Shown: piece after piece, positions 7,638 to 16,032 of the stretch
Layout: each line of letters starts with the position of its first letter
Position numbering within the stretch: the stretch's first letter is position 1
NCBI RefSeq assembly: GCF_030145815.1
Contig: NZ_JAIXHL010000006.1
Coordinates: forward strand, 1 to 64,000
Length of the DNA stretch: 64,000 nucleotides
Direction: 5' to 3'
Source: Sphingomonas sp.
GTDB lineage: Bacteria; Pseudomonadota; Alphaproteobacteria; Sphingomonadales; Sphingomonadaceae
Notes under the pieces: generated by a model
What the model saw: only the letters and a program-made list of their open reading frames with translations
Databases searched by the model: none
What the model was told of the DNA's origin: nothing
Position numbers and translations under genes: made by a program

Positions 7638-8264
7638 ATGGGAATGATCCGTTTCGCAAGCCTGACCGTGCCGATGCTGCTCGCCGCGTGCGGCGGGACA
7701 TCGCTGCCCAACGCCGCGGCGCCGAATGAAGCGGCAACGGCAGAAGCCGTCGTCAACGAAAGCGAAGCTGCGGACGGCAATATGGCGGCTCCCGCCGATG
7801 CAACCACGCCGCTGCTCAATCTCGCACCAGAGGCGCTGAGCCTGGTCGACCCGCAAACCGGGCGTGCCCGTGAGCTGGCGTTCGGGACCGCGCGTGCACT
7901 GACAGTGACCGGCGCCACTGCGGCGCTGGGCAAGCCGAGCGACACCGGCCGCAATGAAGAGTGCGGTGAAGGGGCGATGGAGTTCGTCGAATTCGGCGGG
8001 CTGACCCTGTGGTTCCAGCAGGACAAGTTTGTCGGCTGGTTCCTTGACGGCGCAAAGCCGAAGCTGACCACGGCGACCGGCGCGGGTATCGGATCGACGC
8101 GCAAGCAGGTCGCGGATGCACTGGCGATCAGCGATGTGCCCGACAGCTCGCTGGGTCGCGAATTTGCGACCGATAAGGGCGATTTTTCCGGCCTGCTCGA
8201 TGGTGCGGGTGATGGGGCCAAGGTGACCGCGCTCTGGTCCGGTCAGACGTGCATCTTCCGATGA
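7638..8264 (+). CDS. Hypothetical lipoprotein
   Basis: Protein of 208 aa with a lipoprotein signal: MGMIRFASLTVPMLLAACGG, lipobox LAAC with the lipidated Cys at residue 18. The signal is followed by an Asn/Ala/Glu-rich spacer (about residues 22-55). The mature part contains GETARALTVTG-like and GRNEECGEGAMEFVEFGGLTLWFQQDKFVGWFLDG segments and ends in ALWSGQTCIFR, with two or more Cys that could pair in the periplasm. I do not recognise a family. ATG 7644 is an alternative start. The stop codon overlaps the next gene's ATG (ATGA), so the two are probably cotranscribed. Confidence 0.7.
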   Translation: MGMIRFASLTVPMLLAACGGTSLPNAAAPNEAATAEAVVNESEAADGNMAAPADATTPLLNLAPEALSLVDPQTGRARELAFGTARALTVTGATAALGKPSDTGRNEECGEGAMEFVEFGGLTLWFQQDKFVGWFLDGAKPKLTTATGAGIGSTRKQVADALAISDVPDSSLGREFATDKGDFSGLLDGAGDGAKVTALWSGQTCIFR

Positions 8265-8605
8265 TCGCGCTTTACGGCATCCCCAACTGCGACACGGTCA
8301 AGAAGGCGCGGACCTGGCTCGACGCCAACGGCATCGCCTACGCTTTCCATGACTATAAGAAGGAAGGCGCGGACCCAGCGCGGCTCGCGAAATGGGCCCA
8401 GGCGGTGGGGTGGGAGCCGCTGCTCAACCGCGCCGGCACGACCTTTCGCAAGCTCGACGAGGCCGACAAGGCGGATATCGACGCGGCCAAGGCGCTGTCG
8501 CTGATGGCGGCGCATCCTTCGCTGATCAAGCGACCGGTGGTCGAATATCGCGGCGGGCTGCTGGTCGGGTTCAAGCCGGACCAATGGGCGGCAGCGTTGC
8601 TGTAA
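8261..8605 (+). CDS. ArsC/Spx-family reductase-like protein (YffB type)
   Basis: Protein of 114 aa starting MIALYGIPNCDTVKKARTW. The thioredoxin-like ArsC/Spx fold is indicated by YGIPNCDTVKKA with Cys10, HDYKKEG, and the C-terminal SLIKRPVVE...VGFKPDQW. It has a single Cys in the active loop (CDTV, not CxxC). This pattern matches the YffB/'ArsC family reductase' branch, a probable glutathione-dependent thiol reductase, rather than a true arsenate reductase. The start was chosen because ATG 8261 overlaps the upstream stop in ATGA. A typical arsC-like gene also occurs at 24898-25233. Confidence 0.85.
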   Translation: MIALYGIPNCDTVKKARTWLDANGIAYAFHDYKKEGADPARLAKWAQAVGWEPLLNRAGTTFRKLDEADKADIDAAKALSLMAAHPSLIKRPVVEYRGGLLVGFKPDQWAAALL

Positions 8606-8670
8606 CGAAATGATTGGCAAGCGCGCGGTTTAGGATAGTCTCTCCCGATTGAAGCAAAGGGGAGGGCAAG

Positions 8671-9105
8671 ATGACCGAAGGGGCGTCGAAGGCACCGGTG
8701 TGGTTCACCGTCGGGGCTATAGTGTTGATCCTGTGGGGCCTGATGGGCTGCGCGTCGCTCTACATGCATTTCGTCATGGGCCCGGGTGATGGGGCTGGCA
8801 CAACCGACTATGACCGGCAGCTCTATGCATCGCTCCCGACATGGTATGGCGTGGTTTACATTGTCGCAGTGCTCAGCGGACTGCTCGGTGCGATCATGTT
8901 GCTCATGCGCCGGTCTGCTGCGGTCATGCTGTCCGCACTTTCGGTGGTGGCCGTGATCATCCAGTTTGGCTGGCTGTTCGTCGCGACCGACATTCTCGCC
9001 GTGCGGGGGGCCTGGGTTGCCTATTTTCCCATGTTCATCCTGCTGGTGCAGCTGTTCCAGCTCTGGTTCGCGAACAGGGCAAAGGGCAAGGGCCTGCTGC
9101 GGTGA
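8671..9105 (+). CDS. Four-helix membrane protein, unknown
   Basis: Protein of 144 aa with four predicted membrane helices: VWFTVGAIVLILWGLMGCAS (about 10-29), WYGVVYIVAVLSGLLGAIML (58-77), AVMLSALSVVAVIIQFGWLF (84-103) and AYFPMFILLVQLFQLWF (116-132). The tail is basic (NRAKGKG). GGGAGG lies just before ATG 8671, giving a strong ribosome site. No catalytic motif is seen. It stands alone between the ArsC-like gene and a convergent regulator gene. Proteins of this shape are common and unassigned in sphingomonads. Confidence 0.7.
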   Translation: MTEGASKAPVWFTVGAIVLILWGLMGCASLYMHFVMGPGDGAGTTDYDRQLYASLPTWYGVVYIVAVLSGLLGAIMLLMRRSAAVMLSALSVVAVIIQFGWLFVATDILAVRGAWVAYFPMFILLVQLFQLWFANRAKGKGLLR

Positions 9106-9124
9106 AACCCGGAAGGGAGGGGGA

Positions 9125-9340
9125 TTACTCCCCCGCCCACTGGAATACCTCCTCGAGCGGCTTGTCGAAGGCGCGGGCGATGCGGAATGCGGTTTCGAGC
9201 GTGGGGGAGTATTTCCCCTGCTCGATCGCCGCGATCGTCTGGCGGGTGACGCCGACCCGGTCGCCCAGCTCGGCTTGCGTCATCTCACCGGCCATGAAGC
9301 GCAGCATCCGAATGCGGTTGGCGATCGGGGGGTTAGCCAT
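9125..9340 (-). CDS. Small XRE-family transcriptional regulator
   Basis: Protein of 71 aa consisting almost wholly of an HTH_3 domain: MTQAELGDRVGVTRQTIAAIEQGKYSPTLETAFRIARAFDKPLEEVFQW. The helix-turn-helix is at about residues 20-41. The short length and the LEEVFQW end are typical of the YozG/Cro-like repressors that control adjacent small membrane proteins. It overlaps the end of the upstream membrane-protein gene by 8 bases, so it belongs to that three-gene operon. It probably controls the operon through the palindrome at 10211-10242 (inference). Confidence 0.85.
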   Translation of the reverse strand: MANPPIANRIRMLRFMAGEMTQAELGDRVGVTRQTIAAIEQGKYSPTLETAFRIARAFDKPLEEVFQWAGE

Positions 9341-9764
9341 GCCAGCCCCGCCGATAGCTGGCGACGATGACCGCGTCGCGCACGATTTCGGCGATGATGA
9401 TTGCGGCCAGCGCCGAGTTGGCGACCGCCCAGCCGGTGTCGGTCAGCGGCAGCATCACGCCGACCCATAGCATCAGGCCGAGCAGGACATAATAGCCGAT
9501 GGCTGCGCCGCGCCGCGCGATCGATCGGTCGCGCTCGTCGGGCTTGGCACGCGCCTCGACTCCCATCTGTGCCCGGAGTGTCAGCCAGCCCGAGCCGAGG
9601 ATTAGCAGCCGCACCACGGTGGCTGCACCGAACAGTGCGACATAGGTCAGCGTTTCCAGCCGACCCGGAGCGGGATCGACCATCCCGACTCCGATGAAAT
9701 ATCCGCCATAGGCAATCACCATGCCGATGAGTTCGAGCCAGGCGAGCTTCTCACGATAAGCCAT
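9333..9764 (-). CDS. Membrane protein, paralogue of the next upstream gene
   Basis: Protein of 143 aa starting MAYREKLAWLELIGMVIAY (ATG 9764). About four membrane helices are visible. Between helices 2 and 3 lies PDERDRSIARRGAAIGYYVL, a cytosolic DERDR loop shared with the upstream paralogue. This 'DERD' loop is characteristic of small four-helix proteins that travel with a YozG-like XRE regulator. Their function is unknown. Only two bases separate its ATG from the previous stop, which indicates coupled translation. Confidence 0.75.
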   Translation of the reverse strand: MAYREKLAWLELIGMVIAYGGYFIGVGMVDPAPGRLETLTYVALFGAATVVRLLILGSGWLTLRAQMGVEARAKPDERDRSIARRGAAIGYYVLLGLMLWVGVMLPLTDTGWAVANSALAAIIIAEIVRDAVIVASYRRGWHG

Positions 9765-9766
9765 TG

Positions 9767-10183
9767 TCAAACTCCCTTGCGATAGCCGAGCGCGGTGGCG
9801 CCGAACCGGACCGCCTCAGCGAGGATGAAAGCGCCTGCCAGCGCGAAGATCGTGTCCGGCCCATGCAGGCCGAAGTGCAGCCAGACGATCACTGCGGCGA
9901 CGCCGAGAATCAGGGTGAAATAGGCGATCCCCGTCGCGCGCCGACCGACCGCGCGGTCGCGCTCATCAGCCGGGGCATTGGCCTCTTTCGGCGCGCCGAT
10001 CGCCCAGACCGTCGCCGCGACGATCATCACCGCCGCCTGCGCGATCGTCGCGGCGATGAACGGGCCGAGCATCGCCAGCCCGCGCGCTTCGTGCGGGATC
10101 TGGACGAGGATGACGAAGAACGCGCCCCAGATCAGCACGGTGCTGAGAAACGCCACCCAGGCAATTTTTTCGCGAAACGCCAT
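9767..10183 (-). CDS. Membrane protein with DERDR loop, first gene of operon
   Basis: Protein of 138 aa starting MAFREKIAWVAFLSTVLIWG, with GGGAGGA 6-7 bases upstream of the ATG. It has four membrane helices and the loop ADERDRAVGRRATGIAYF. It aligns with the following gene in the N-terminal MA(Y/F)REK(L/I)AW and the DERDR loop, so the pair is a tandem duplication. The operon order is membrane protein, membrane protein, XRE regulator. The promoter must lie in the 10184-10309 gap, where the palindrome sits. Function unknown. Confidence 0.75.
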   Translation of the reverse strand: MAFREKIAWVAFLSTVLIWGAFFVILVQIPHEARGLAMLGPFIAATIAQAAVMIVAATVWAIGAPKEANAPADERDRAVGRRATGIAYFTLILGVAAVIVWLHFGLHGPDTIFALAGAFILAEAVRFGATALGYRKGV

Positions 10184-10210
10184 GCGCTTCCTCCCATGTA
10201 AGGTTAATGC

Positions 10211-10242
10211 GACTCGATGTTATATACAACGAACATTGAGTC
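10211..10242. promoter_or_regulatory. Palindromic operator with probable promoter
   Basis: GACTCGATGTT (10211-10221) and AACATTGAGTC (10232-10242) are inverted copies with one mismatch around a 10-base AT-rich spacer. On the minus strand the same segment reads TTGACTCAATGTTC...TATAAC, which resembles -35 and -10 elements, although the spacing is short. It lies 28 bases upstream of the membrane-protein/XRE operon, the expected place for autoregulation by the XRE protein. Confidence 0.55.
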
Positions 10243-10309
10243 AAGATCGCATGACATTGATGCTGTGCCTGCTGGCGCGGTCGCAATGGCCCCGCTAGAG
10301 CGCGATCCC

Positions 10310-11170
10310 ATGTCCACGACCTTCACCATCGACACCTCCACCAGCCGCGCGACGCCGACTCCGGCGCCGATGAAGCGGCTGACCGTCCCCGCGATTCAGG
10401 CGCGCAAGGGCAAGGAGCCGGTGGTGATGCTCACCGCCTACACCGCGCGCATGGCGCAGCTGCTCGACCCGCATTGCGACGTGCTGCTGGTCGGCGACAG
10501 CCTGGGGCAGGTGATCTATGGCCTGCCGTCCACGCTGGCGGTGACGCTCGACATGATGTGCGCGCATGGCGCGGCGGTGGTGCGGGGCAGCTATCATTCG
10601 GTTGTCATCATCGACATGCCGTTCGGGAGCTATGAAGCGAGCCCGCAACAGGCGTTCGAATCGGCCGCCCGGATCATGGCGGAGACGGGCGCTGCGGGCG
10701 TGAAGCTGGAGGGTGGGGCGGCGATGGCGGAGACGGTCGCATTCCTCACTGCGCGCGGCATTCCCGTAATGGGCCATATCGGCCTGACGCCGCAGGCAGT
10801 GAACGCGCTCGGCGGCTATGGCGCGCGCGGGCGCGGCAATGCCGAGTTTGCCAAGATCATCGGTGACGCGCGGGCCGTGGCGGAGGCGGGCGCCTTTGCC
10901 ATCGTCGCCGAGGGCGTCGTGGAAACGCTGGCGAACGAGATCGTCGCTGCTGTCGGCTGCCCGGTGATCGGTATCGGCGCGTCGGCGCAGTGCGACGGCC
11001 AGGTGCTGGTGACCGAGGACATGCTCGGCCTGTTCGAGCGTACCCCGCGGTTCGTGAAGAAGTTCGACGACATGGCTGGCCGCATTTCCGCCGCGGTCGA
11101 GGGCTACGCCGCCGCCGTGCGCGATCGGAGTTTTCCGGGCGACGAACAAGTCTATAAGCCGAAGGACTGA
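10310..11170 (+). CDS. panB: 3-methyl-2-oxobutanoate hydroxymethyltransferase
   Basis: Ketopantoate hydroxymethyltransferase makes ketopantoate from 2-oxoisovalerate and methylene-tetrahydrofolate, the first step of pantothenate synthesis. The 286-aa protein shows the PanB barrel signatures: [63 protein letters not shown], and [16 protein letters not shown] near the C-terminus. I use ATG 10310 (MSTTFTI); the frame continues upstream, but the extension has no family character. The gene stands alone, divergent from the membrane-protein operon; no panC is in the window. Confidence 0.96.
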   Translation: MSTTFTIDTSTSRATPTPAPMKRLTVPAIQARKGKEPVVMLTAYTARMAQLLDPHCDVLLVGDSLGQVIYGLPSTLAVTLDMMCAHGAAVVRGSYHSVVIIDMPFGSYEASPQQAFESAARIMAETGAAGVKLEGGAAMAETVAFLTARGIPVMGHIGLTPQAVNALGGYGARGRGNAEFAKIIGDARAVAEAGAFAIVAEGVVETLANEIVAAVGCPVIGIGASAQCDGQVLVTEDMLGLFERTPRFVKKFDDMAGRISAAVEGYAAAVRDRSFPGDEQVYKPKD

Positions 11171-11244
11171 CGCTTTCGTTTCCCATCCGGCGCGGCTAAG
11201 GTCCGCCCCCGCAACCCCCTAATTTCCCCGATGGAGTTTCCCCC

Positions 11245-11949
11245 TTGGCGCTGAGCCCGCAAAGCAACGATGCCTTTCTGCGTGAGGTCGACGAAGAGCT
11301 CCGCAAGGATCAGGCGTTGCACATCTGGCAGAATTACGGACGCTGGATCATCGTCGCGATCGTCGCCGCGCTCGTGGCGTTCGGCGGCTTCCTGTATTGG
11401 CAGAGCCATAGCGACGGAAAGCGTGCGGCCGAGGGCGACAAATATGCCGCAGCGTTCAAGGCGCTGGGCGAGAACAAGCCGCAGCTGGCCGAAACGTCGC
11501 TGAAGGAATTGGCCGAGTCCAACACCGACGGGTTCAGCGCCAGCGCGCGTTTCACGCAGGCGACCCTGCTGCTGCAGAAGAACGACCTCAAGGGCGCGGC
11601 GGCGCTGATGGGCGCGATCGCCGCGGACACCAAAGTGCCGCAGGAGTTTCGCGACCTGGCGCTGATTCGTCAGACCATGATCGAATATGACACGATCAAG
11701 CCTGACGTCGTTATTGCCCGACTGGGTGGCCTCGCGGTCAAGGACAGCGCTTGGTACGGCAGCGCGGGCGAGATGCTCGCTGGCGCCTATCTGCGTCAGG
11801 GCAAGCGCGCGCAGGCCGGCAAACTATATGGCGAAATCGCCAAGGACGAGGGCGTTCCGCGCTCGATCCGTCAACGCGCGGTTCAGATGGCCGGCGTACT
11901 GGGTGTCGACGCGATCGTCGACGAGGGTGAGGACAAGAAAGCACAATGA
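11245..11949 (+). CDS. yfgM: YfgM-like tetratricopeptide membrane protein
   Basis: Protein of 234 aa with a TTG start at 11245 (MALSPQSNDAFLREVDEELRKDQ) preceded by TGGAG. It has one membrane helix near residues 31-51 (WIIVAIVAALVAFGGFLYWQS), then TPR-like helices with the YfgM pattern AAAFKALGENKPQLAETSLKEL and LGVDAIVDEGE at the end. YfgM is an inner-membrane protein with a periplasmic TPR domain that associates with the SecYEG translocon and periplasmic chaperones. It overlaps bamB (ATGATG) and precedes der. The yfgM-bamB-der order is the classical one seen in E. coli. Confidence 0.9.
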   Translation: MALSPQSNDAFLREVDEELRKDQALHIWQNYGRWIIVAIVAALVAFGGFLYWQSHSDGKRAAEGDKYAAAFKALGENKPQLAETSLKELAESNTDGFSASARFTQATLLLQKNDLKGAAALMGAIAADTKVPQEFRDLALIRQTMIEYDTIKPDVVIARLGGLAVKDSAWYGSAGEMLAGAYLRQGKRAQAGKLYGEIAKDEGVPRSIRQRAVQMAGVLGVDAIVDEGEDKKAQ

Positions 11950-13268
11950 TGAAGTCGGTTCGTATCCCCGTCGCGCTCGCGGCGCTGGTGGCGCTCAGCG
12001 CGTGCGGCATCTTCAAGGGCGGCGGCAGCAAGACTCCGGTGCTCGGGCAGCGCGTGCCGATTCTCGCCGGCGAGTCCGGCATCACCGCCGACAAGACGCT
12101 CGCCGAGGTTCAGGTCGTGCTGCCGATGGCGACGGTCAACCCGGGTTGGACCCAGCCGGGCGGTAGCGCATCCAAGGTGATGGGCCATCTGGCGCTGGGG
12201 CAGACCCCGGTGCGGGCGTGGTCAGCCAAGATCGCGGGGACCACGGGCCGCGTCCGGCTCGCCGCCGCACCGGTCGTGGCTGATGGCAAGCTGTTCGCCG
12301 TCGATACCGAAGCGGTCGTTCATGCCTTTGACGCCAATAGCGGCAACAAGCTGTGGTCGCTCGCGACATCGACCGACAAGGAAAATCGCCGGGCGGCATT
12401 TGGCGGTGGCGTGAGTGCCGAGGGTGGGCGCGTGTTCGCGACCAACGGGCTGGGCGATGTCGTCGCAATCGATGCGGCTGCCGGGACCGAAGTGTGGCGC
12501 AAGAAGCCGGGCGGCCCGCTGCGCGGTGCGCCGACCTTGTTCCTGGGCAACGCCTATGTCGTGTCGCAGGACAATCAGCTGTTCGCGCTGGCACAGGCCG
12601 ATGGCGCGGTGGTGTGGACCCAGTCGGGCACCCCGGAAACGCAGGGCGTGTTCGGCGTGGCGGCTCCGGCTGCCGCGCAGGGCACGATTGTCGCAGGCTT
12701 CTCGTCCGGCGAGCTCAATGCCTATCGCTACGAAAATGGCCGTGCGCTGTGGACTGATACGCTGTCGCGCTCGACCATCTCGACCTCGGTGTCCAGCCTG
12801 GTGGATATCGATGCCGAGCCGGTGATCGATCAGGGCCGCGTCTACGCCGTCGGGCAGGGCGAGCGCATGGCGTCGTTCGAACTGGCATCGGGCAACCGCG
12901 TCTGGGAACAGAATTTTGCGGGAATTTCGACCCCGTGGATCGCGGGGGAGTGGATTTTCGTGATGACCGACGACGCGCGCCTCGTCTGCATCGCGCGAGG
13001 TAGCGGCAAGATCCGCTGGATCAGCCAGATGCGCGCGTGGCGCGATGAAGAGGACAAGAAGGGTCCGATTACCTGGGTCGGCCCGGTGCTGGCGGGTGAT
13101 CGCCTGTGGCTGGGTAACTCGCGTGGTGAGCTGGTTTCCGTCTCGCCGTCCGATGGCAGCGTGGGATCGACGATCGAAGTCGGCGAAAGGATCAGCCTGT
13201 CGCCGATCGTTGCCAACAACACGCTCTACATCCTCAGCGACAAGGGTGAGATCACCGCCTATCGCTGA
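11946..13268 (+). CDS. bamB: Outer-membrane protein assembly factor BamB
   Basis: Lipoprotein of the BAM complex that helps insert beta-barrel proteins in the outer membrane. The 440-aa protein starts with a lipoprotein signal (VALAALVALSACGIF, lipobox LSAC). It continues with PQQ-type beta-propeller repeats: VDTEAVVHAFDANSGNKLWS, GDVVAIDAAAGTEVW, NQLFALAQADGAVVWTQ, GELNAYRYENGRALW, ERMASFELASGNRVWEQ and ARLVCIARGSGKIRW. The start overlaps the yfgM stop. The first two codons are both ATG, so the exact start is uncertain by one residue. Confidence 0.95.
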   Translation: MMKSVRIPVALAALVALSACGIFKGGGSKTPVLGQRVPILAGESGITADKTLAEVQVVLPMATVNPGWTQPGGSASKVMGHLALGQTPVRAWSAKIAGTTGRVRLAAAPVVADGKLFAVDTEAVVHAFDANSGNKLWSLATSTDKENRRAAFGGGVSAEGGRVFATNGLGDVVAIDAAAGTEVWRKKPGGPLRGAPTLFLGNAYVVSQDNQLFALAQADGAVVWTQSGTPETQGVFGVAAPAAAQGTIVAGFSSGELNAYRYENGRALWTDTLSRSTISTSVSSLVDIDAEPVIDQGRVYAVGQGERMASFELASGNRVWEQNFAGISTPWIAGEWIFVMTDDARLVCIARGSGKIRWISQMRAWRDEEDKKGPITWVGPVLAGDRLWLGNSRGELVSVSPSDGSVGSTIEVGERISLSPIVANNTLYILSDKGEITAYR

Positions 13269-13274
13269 GGCGCG

Positions 13275-13542
13275 AGGGTCTGCACTCAGTCAGAACGGGG
13301 ATCGAGATTGCCCAGGCAAGGCCGCCGGCAAGGAGTGCAGCGCCGCCGCGTAGCTGAACTACGCGCAAGCAAGCGACGCCGTCCGGCGGCCTTGCCTGGG
13401 CAACCGCGTAGCGGCGGGCGCCTTTTGGCTCATGGCGTCGTCGCTTGTCGGTCACGATGCTTCGGCATCGCTCCCTCCGCACTCCTCGCCCTGCGCCAAA
13501 ATCCGCTCCGTCTCGACCCCGCTCTGATTGAGTGCAGACCCT
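13275..13542. repeat. Nested inverted-repeat element between bamB and der
   Basis: Almost the whole bamB-der gap is a set of nested inverted repeats. The outer arms 13275-13307 and 13511-13542 match over 33 positions with two mismatches and one single-base gap (shared blocks AGGGTCTGCACTCA, TCAGA, CGGGG, TCGAGA). The inner arms 13308-13328 and 13383-13403 are a perfect 21-bp pair. Between and beyond them are GCGTAG/CTACGC, TTTTGGC (13423-13429)/GCCAAAA (13495-13501), and CGATGC-TTCG-GCATCG, a UUCG-capped hairpin. No ORF is supported. It resembles a non-autonomous repeat (REP/MITE-like); copies elsewhere in the genome are likely but cannot be seen here. Confidence 0.8.
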
Positions 13543-13562
13543 AGTTGCGGTAGGGGGCGCGG

Positions 13563-14927
13563 ATGCGTCTTCCTACCGTAGCGATCATCGGCCGACCCAA
13601 TGTCGGCAAATCAACCCTGTTCAACCGGCTTGTCGGCAAGCGCCTTGCGCTGGTCGACGATCAGCCCGGCGTTACCCGCGACCGGCGGGAGGGCGACGGC
13701 GACCTGCTGGGGTGTCCGTTCCGCATCATCGACACCGCCGGGTTCGAGGATGAAGACCCCGCGAGCCTGCCCGGCCGGATGCGCGCGCAGACCGAGGCAG
13801 CGGTGCGCAAGGCTGATGTCGCATTGTTCATGATCGACGCACGCGCGGGCATCACGCCGCTCGACGAGGAGGTCGCACGCTGGCTGCGCAGCTCCGGCAC
13901 GCCGATCGTGCTGCTGGCGAACAAGGCCGAGGGTCGCGCGGCCGAACCCGGCATTCACGAAGCGATGGCGCTTGGCTTGGGCGATCCGGTGCCCTTCTCG
14001 GCCGAGCATGGCGAGGGCATTGCCGACCTGTTCGAAGCGCTACGCCCCTTTATCGACCGTGAGGACGAGGAATTCGAGGAAGACGAGGACGAATCGCCCA
14101 ACGCGCCGCTGAAGCTGGCGGTCGTCGGTCGCCCCAATGCGGGTAAGTCGACGCTGATCAACAAGCTTTTGGGACAGGATCGCCTGATCACCGGGCCGGA
14201 GGCGGGGATCACGCGCGATTCGATCGCGATCGAATGGCTGTGGACCGACGAAGACGGCAATGAGCGTCCGGTGCGCCTGATCGATACCGCCGGCATGCGC
14301 AAACGCGCCAAGGTTCAGGAGAAGCTGGAGAAGCTGTCGGTCGCCGACGCGCTGCGGGCGGTGGACTTCGCTGAGGTCGTGGTGCTGCTGCTCGATGCGA
14401 CCAAGGGGCTGGAGGTGCAGGATCTCAAGATCGCCGACAAGGTGCTGCAGGAAGGCCGCGCGCTCGTCATCGCGCTCAACAAATGGGACGTGGCCGAGAA
14501 CCAGTCGAGCCTGTTCAACGGCGTCAAGGGCGCGCTGGACGAAGGACTCGCGCAGGTGAAGGGCGTGCCGCTGCTCACTGTGTCCGGCGCAACCGGCAAA
14601 GGGCTCGACACGCTGATCAAGGTCGCGTTTGAAACGCGCGAGGCGTGGTCGCGGCGCATCACGACCGGCCAGCTCAACCGCTGGTTCGAACGCGCGATCG
14701 AAGCCAATCCGCCGCCTGCGCCCGGTGGCAAGCGGATCAAGCCGCGCTACGTCACCCAGGCCAAGACCCGCCCGCCCAGCTTCATCCTGTTCGGCACGCG
14801 GGTCGATCTGCTCCCGCAAAGCTATGAGCGCTATCTGGTCAACAGCATGCGCAAGGAGTTCGGCTTTGGCGCGGTGCCGGTGCGCCTCACCATGCGCCCG
14901 TCGAAAAACCCGTTCGACAAGGATTGA
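13563..14927 (+). CDS. der: Ribosome biogenesis GTPase Der (EngA)
   Basis: Double-GTPase needed for 50S ribosome maturation. The 454-aa protein has two tandem G domains: GRPNVGKS at residues 10-17 with DTAGF, and a second GRPNAGKS with DTAGMRKRAKV and NKWD. A C-terminal KH-like domain follows (SRRITTGQLNRWFERAIEANPPP...YVTQAKTRPPSFILFGTRVD). An acidic linker (EEFEEDEDESPN) joins the G domains. The length is normal for the family. It follows yfgM-bamB in the usual order, but the nested repeat separates it, so it may need its own promoter. Confidence 0.97.
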   Translation: MRLPTVAIIGRPNVGKSTLFNRLVGKRLALVDDQPGVTRDRREGDGDLLGCPFRIIDTAGFEDEDPASLPGRMRAQTEAAVRKADVALFMIDARAGITPLDEEVARWLRSSGTPIVLLANKAEGRAAEPGIHEAMALGLGDPVPFSAEHGEGIADLFEALRPFIDREDEEFEEDEDESPNAPLKLAVVGRPNAGKSTLINKLLGQDRLITGPEAGITRDSIAIEWLWTDEDGNERPVRLIDTAGMRKRAKVQEKLEKLSVADALRAVDFAEVVVLLLDATKGLEVQDLKIADKVLQEGRALVIALNKWDVAENQSSLFNGVKGALDEGLAQVKGVPLLTVSGATGKGLDTLIKVAFETREAWSRRITTGQLNRWFERAIEANPPPAPGGKRIKPRYVTQAKTRPPSFILFGTRVDLLPQSYERYLVNSMRKEFGFGAVPVRLTMRPSKNPFDKD

Positions 14928-15032
14928 TTGGGCGCGAGCCCGCTCCACAGGAAAACGGTTTCCTGTCAACCGGACGTTTACCCACTTACCCATATCTGTG
15001 ATTGCAACGGGTTGCGTAAGCTGGAGGTTGAT

Positions 15033-15446
15033 GTGGCGACGCTCGATGGGGACCGGCTGGTGGACTGGACGGCGTTCGCGCGTGCCCGGACGCAGCTTGG
15101 CGCCAATTTCGTGCGGATCTTGGGCTATTTCCAGGAGGACGGCGTCAAGTCGGTCGCGCAGATCGAGGAGGCGATGCGCGCTCACAATGCTGCGGCCATG
15201 GTGCTGCCCGCGCACACGCTGAAGGGCGAATCGCGCCAGTTCGGTGCCGAGCCGCTGTCGGAATGTGCCGCCGCGATCGAGGAAATCGCGCGCCAATGCG
15301 TCGAAAGCCGCGACGATCCGAGCGAGGCGCTCAAGCTGGTGGTCGAGCTACGCCCGCTGTTTCAGGCGACGCTGGCGTTGCTGGAGCGTGAAGCCAACCC
15401 GCTGGTCGAACGGCGCCCGATGTTCGGACGCCGCCCCGCGGCCTGA
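15033..15446 (+). CDS. HPt-domain phosphotransfer protein
   Basis: Protein of 137 aa with a GTG start at 15033 preceded by GGAGG five bases upstream. The frame is open further upstream, but without a ribosome site. The HPt signature LPAHTLKGESRQFGAEPLSECAAAIEE has the phosphoaccepting His at residue 61 within HxLKG, followed by helices of the four-helix bundle. It would relay phosphate between a hybrid histidine kinase and a response regulator. No partner kinase is adjacent; the neighbours are der upstream and bfr convergent. The C-terminal tail ERRPMFGRRPAA is short and basic. Confidence 0.85.
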   Translation: MATLDGDRLVDWTAFARARTQLGANFVRILGYFQEDGVKSVAQIEEAMRAHNAAAMVLPAHTLKGESRQFGAEPLSECAAAIEEIARQCVESRDDPSEALKLVVELRPLFQATLALLEREANPLVERRPMFGRRPAA

Positions 15447-15447
15447 C

Positions 15448-15927
15448 TCAGCCTTCCTCAGCCTTCGCGTTGAGCTGGATGTAGTTCTGGATGCCCATCC
15501 GTTCGATCATCTCGAACTGGGTTTCGAGCGTGTCGACATGTTCTTCCTCGCTGTCGAGGATGCGCTGGAACAGGTCGCGGCTGCCATAGTCGCGGACCTT
15601 CTCGCAATGCTCGATCGCGTCGCGGAGCAGCGCGACGGCTTCATATTCCAGCTCCAGATCGGCCTTGAGCGCCTCTTCGACCGTCTCACCGATGCGCAGG
15701 CGGCCAAGCAGCTGGAAATTGGGGAGGCCGTCGAGAAACAGGATGCGCTCGGCGAGCATATCGGCATGCTTCATCTCGTCGATCGACTCGTGCCGCTCAA
15801 ACTCGGCGAGCTTCTTCACACCCCAATGATCGAACAGGCGATAGTGCAGCCAGTACTGGTTGATCGCGGTCAGCTCACCCTTGAGCACCTCGTTCAGATA
15901 ATCGATGACCTTGGGATCGCCCTTCAT
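15448..15927 (-). CDS. bfr: Bacterioferritin
   Basis: Iron-storage protein forming 24-subunit shells that oxidise Fe(II) and bind heme. In this 159-aa sequence the ferroxidase ligands are at the standard positions: Glu18, Glu51, His54, Glu94, Glu127 and His130. The heme ligand Met52 is also present (IDEMKHADMLAE). The start is ATG 15927. The bfd gene lies about 100 bases upstream on the same strand, so the pair probably responds together to iron; a Fur-like box precedes bfd. Confidence 0.97.
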   Translation of the reverse strand: MKGDPKVIDYLNEVLKGELTAINQYWLHYRLFDHWGVKKLAEFERHESIDEMKHADMLAERILFLDGLPNFQLLGRLRIGETVEEALKADLELEYEAVALLRDAIEHCEKVRDYGSRDLFQRILDSEEEHVDTLETQFEMIERMGIQNYIQLNAKAEEG

Positions 15928-16032
15928 GTCGCACCTTTCGCGTTCGGATTTCGAGCGCGAGTATAGCGCGGGCAGGGCGCTTCAGACAGTCAGAAAATGG
16001 CGGATTTCTGCGGGTTGGCGAAGATGCGAACG

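Noticed and set aside
14040..15296. 418-codon minus-strand frame across der and the HPt gene
   Set aside because: Antisense shadow of Der; it has no family character and covers two genes of opposite strand.
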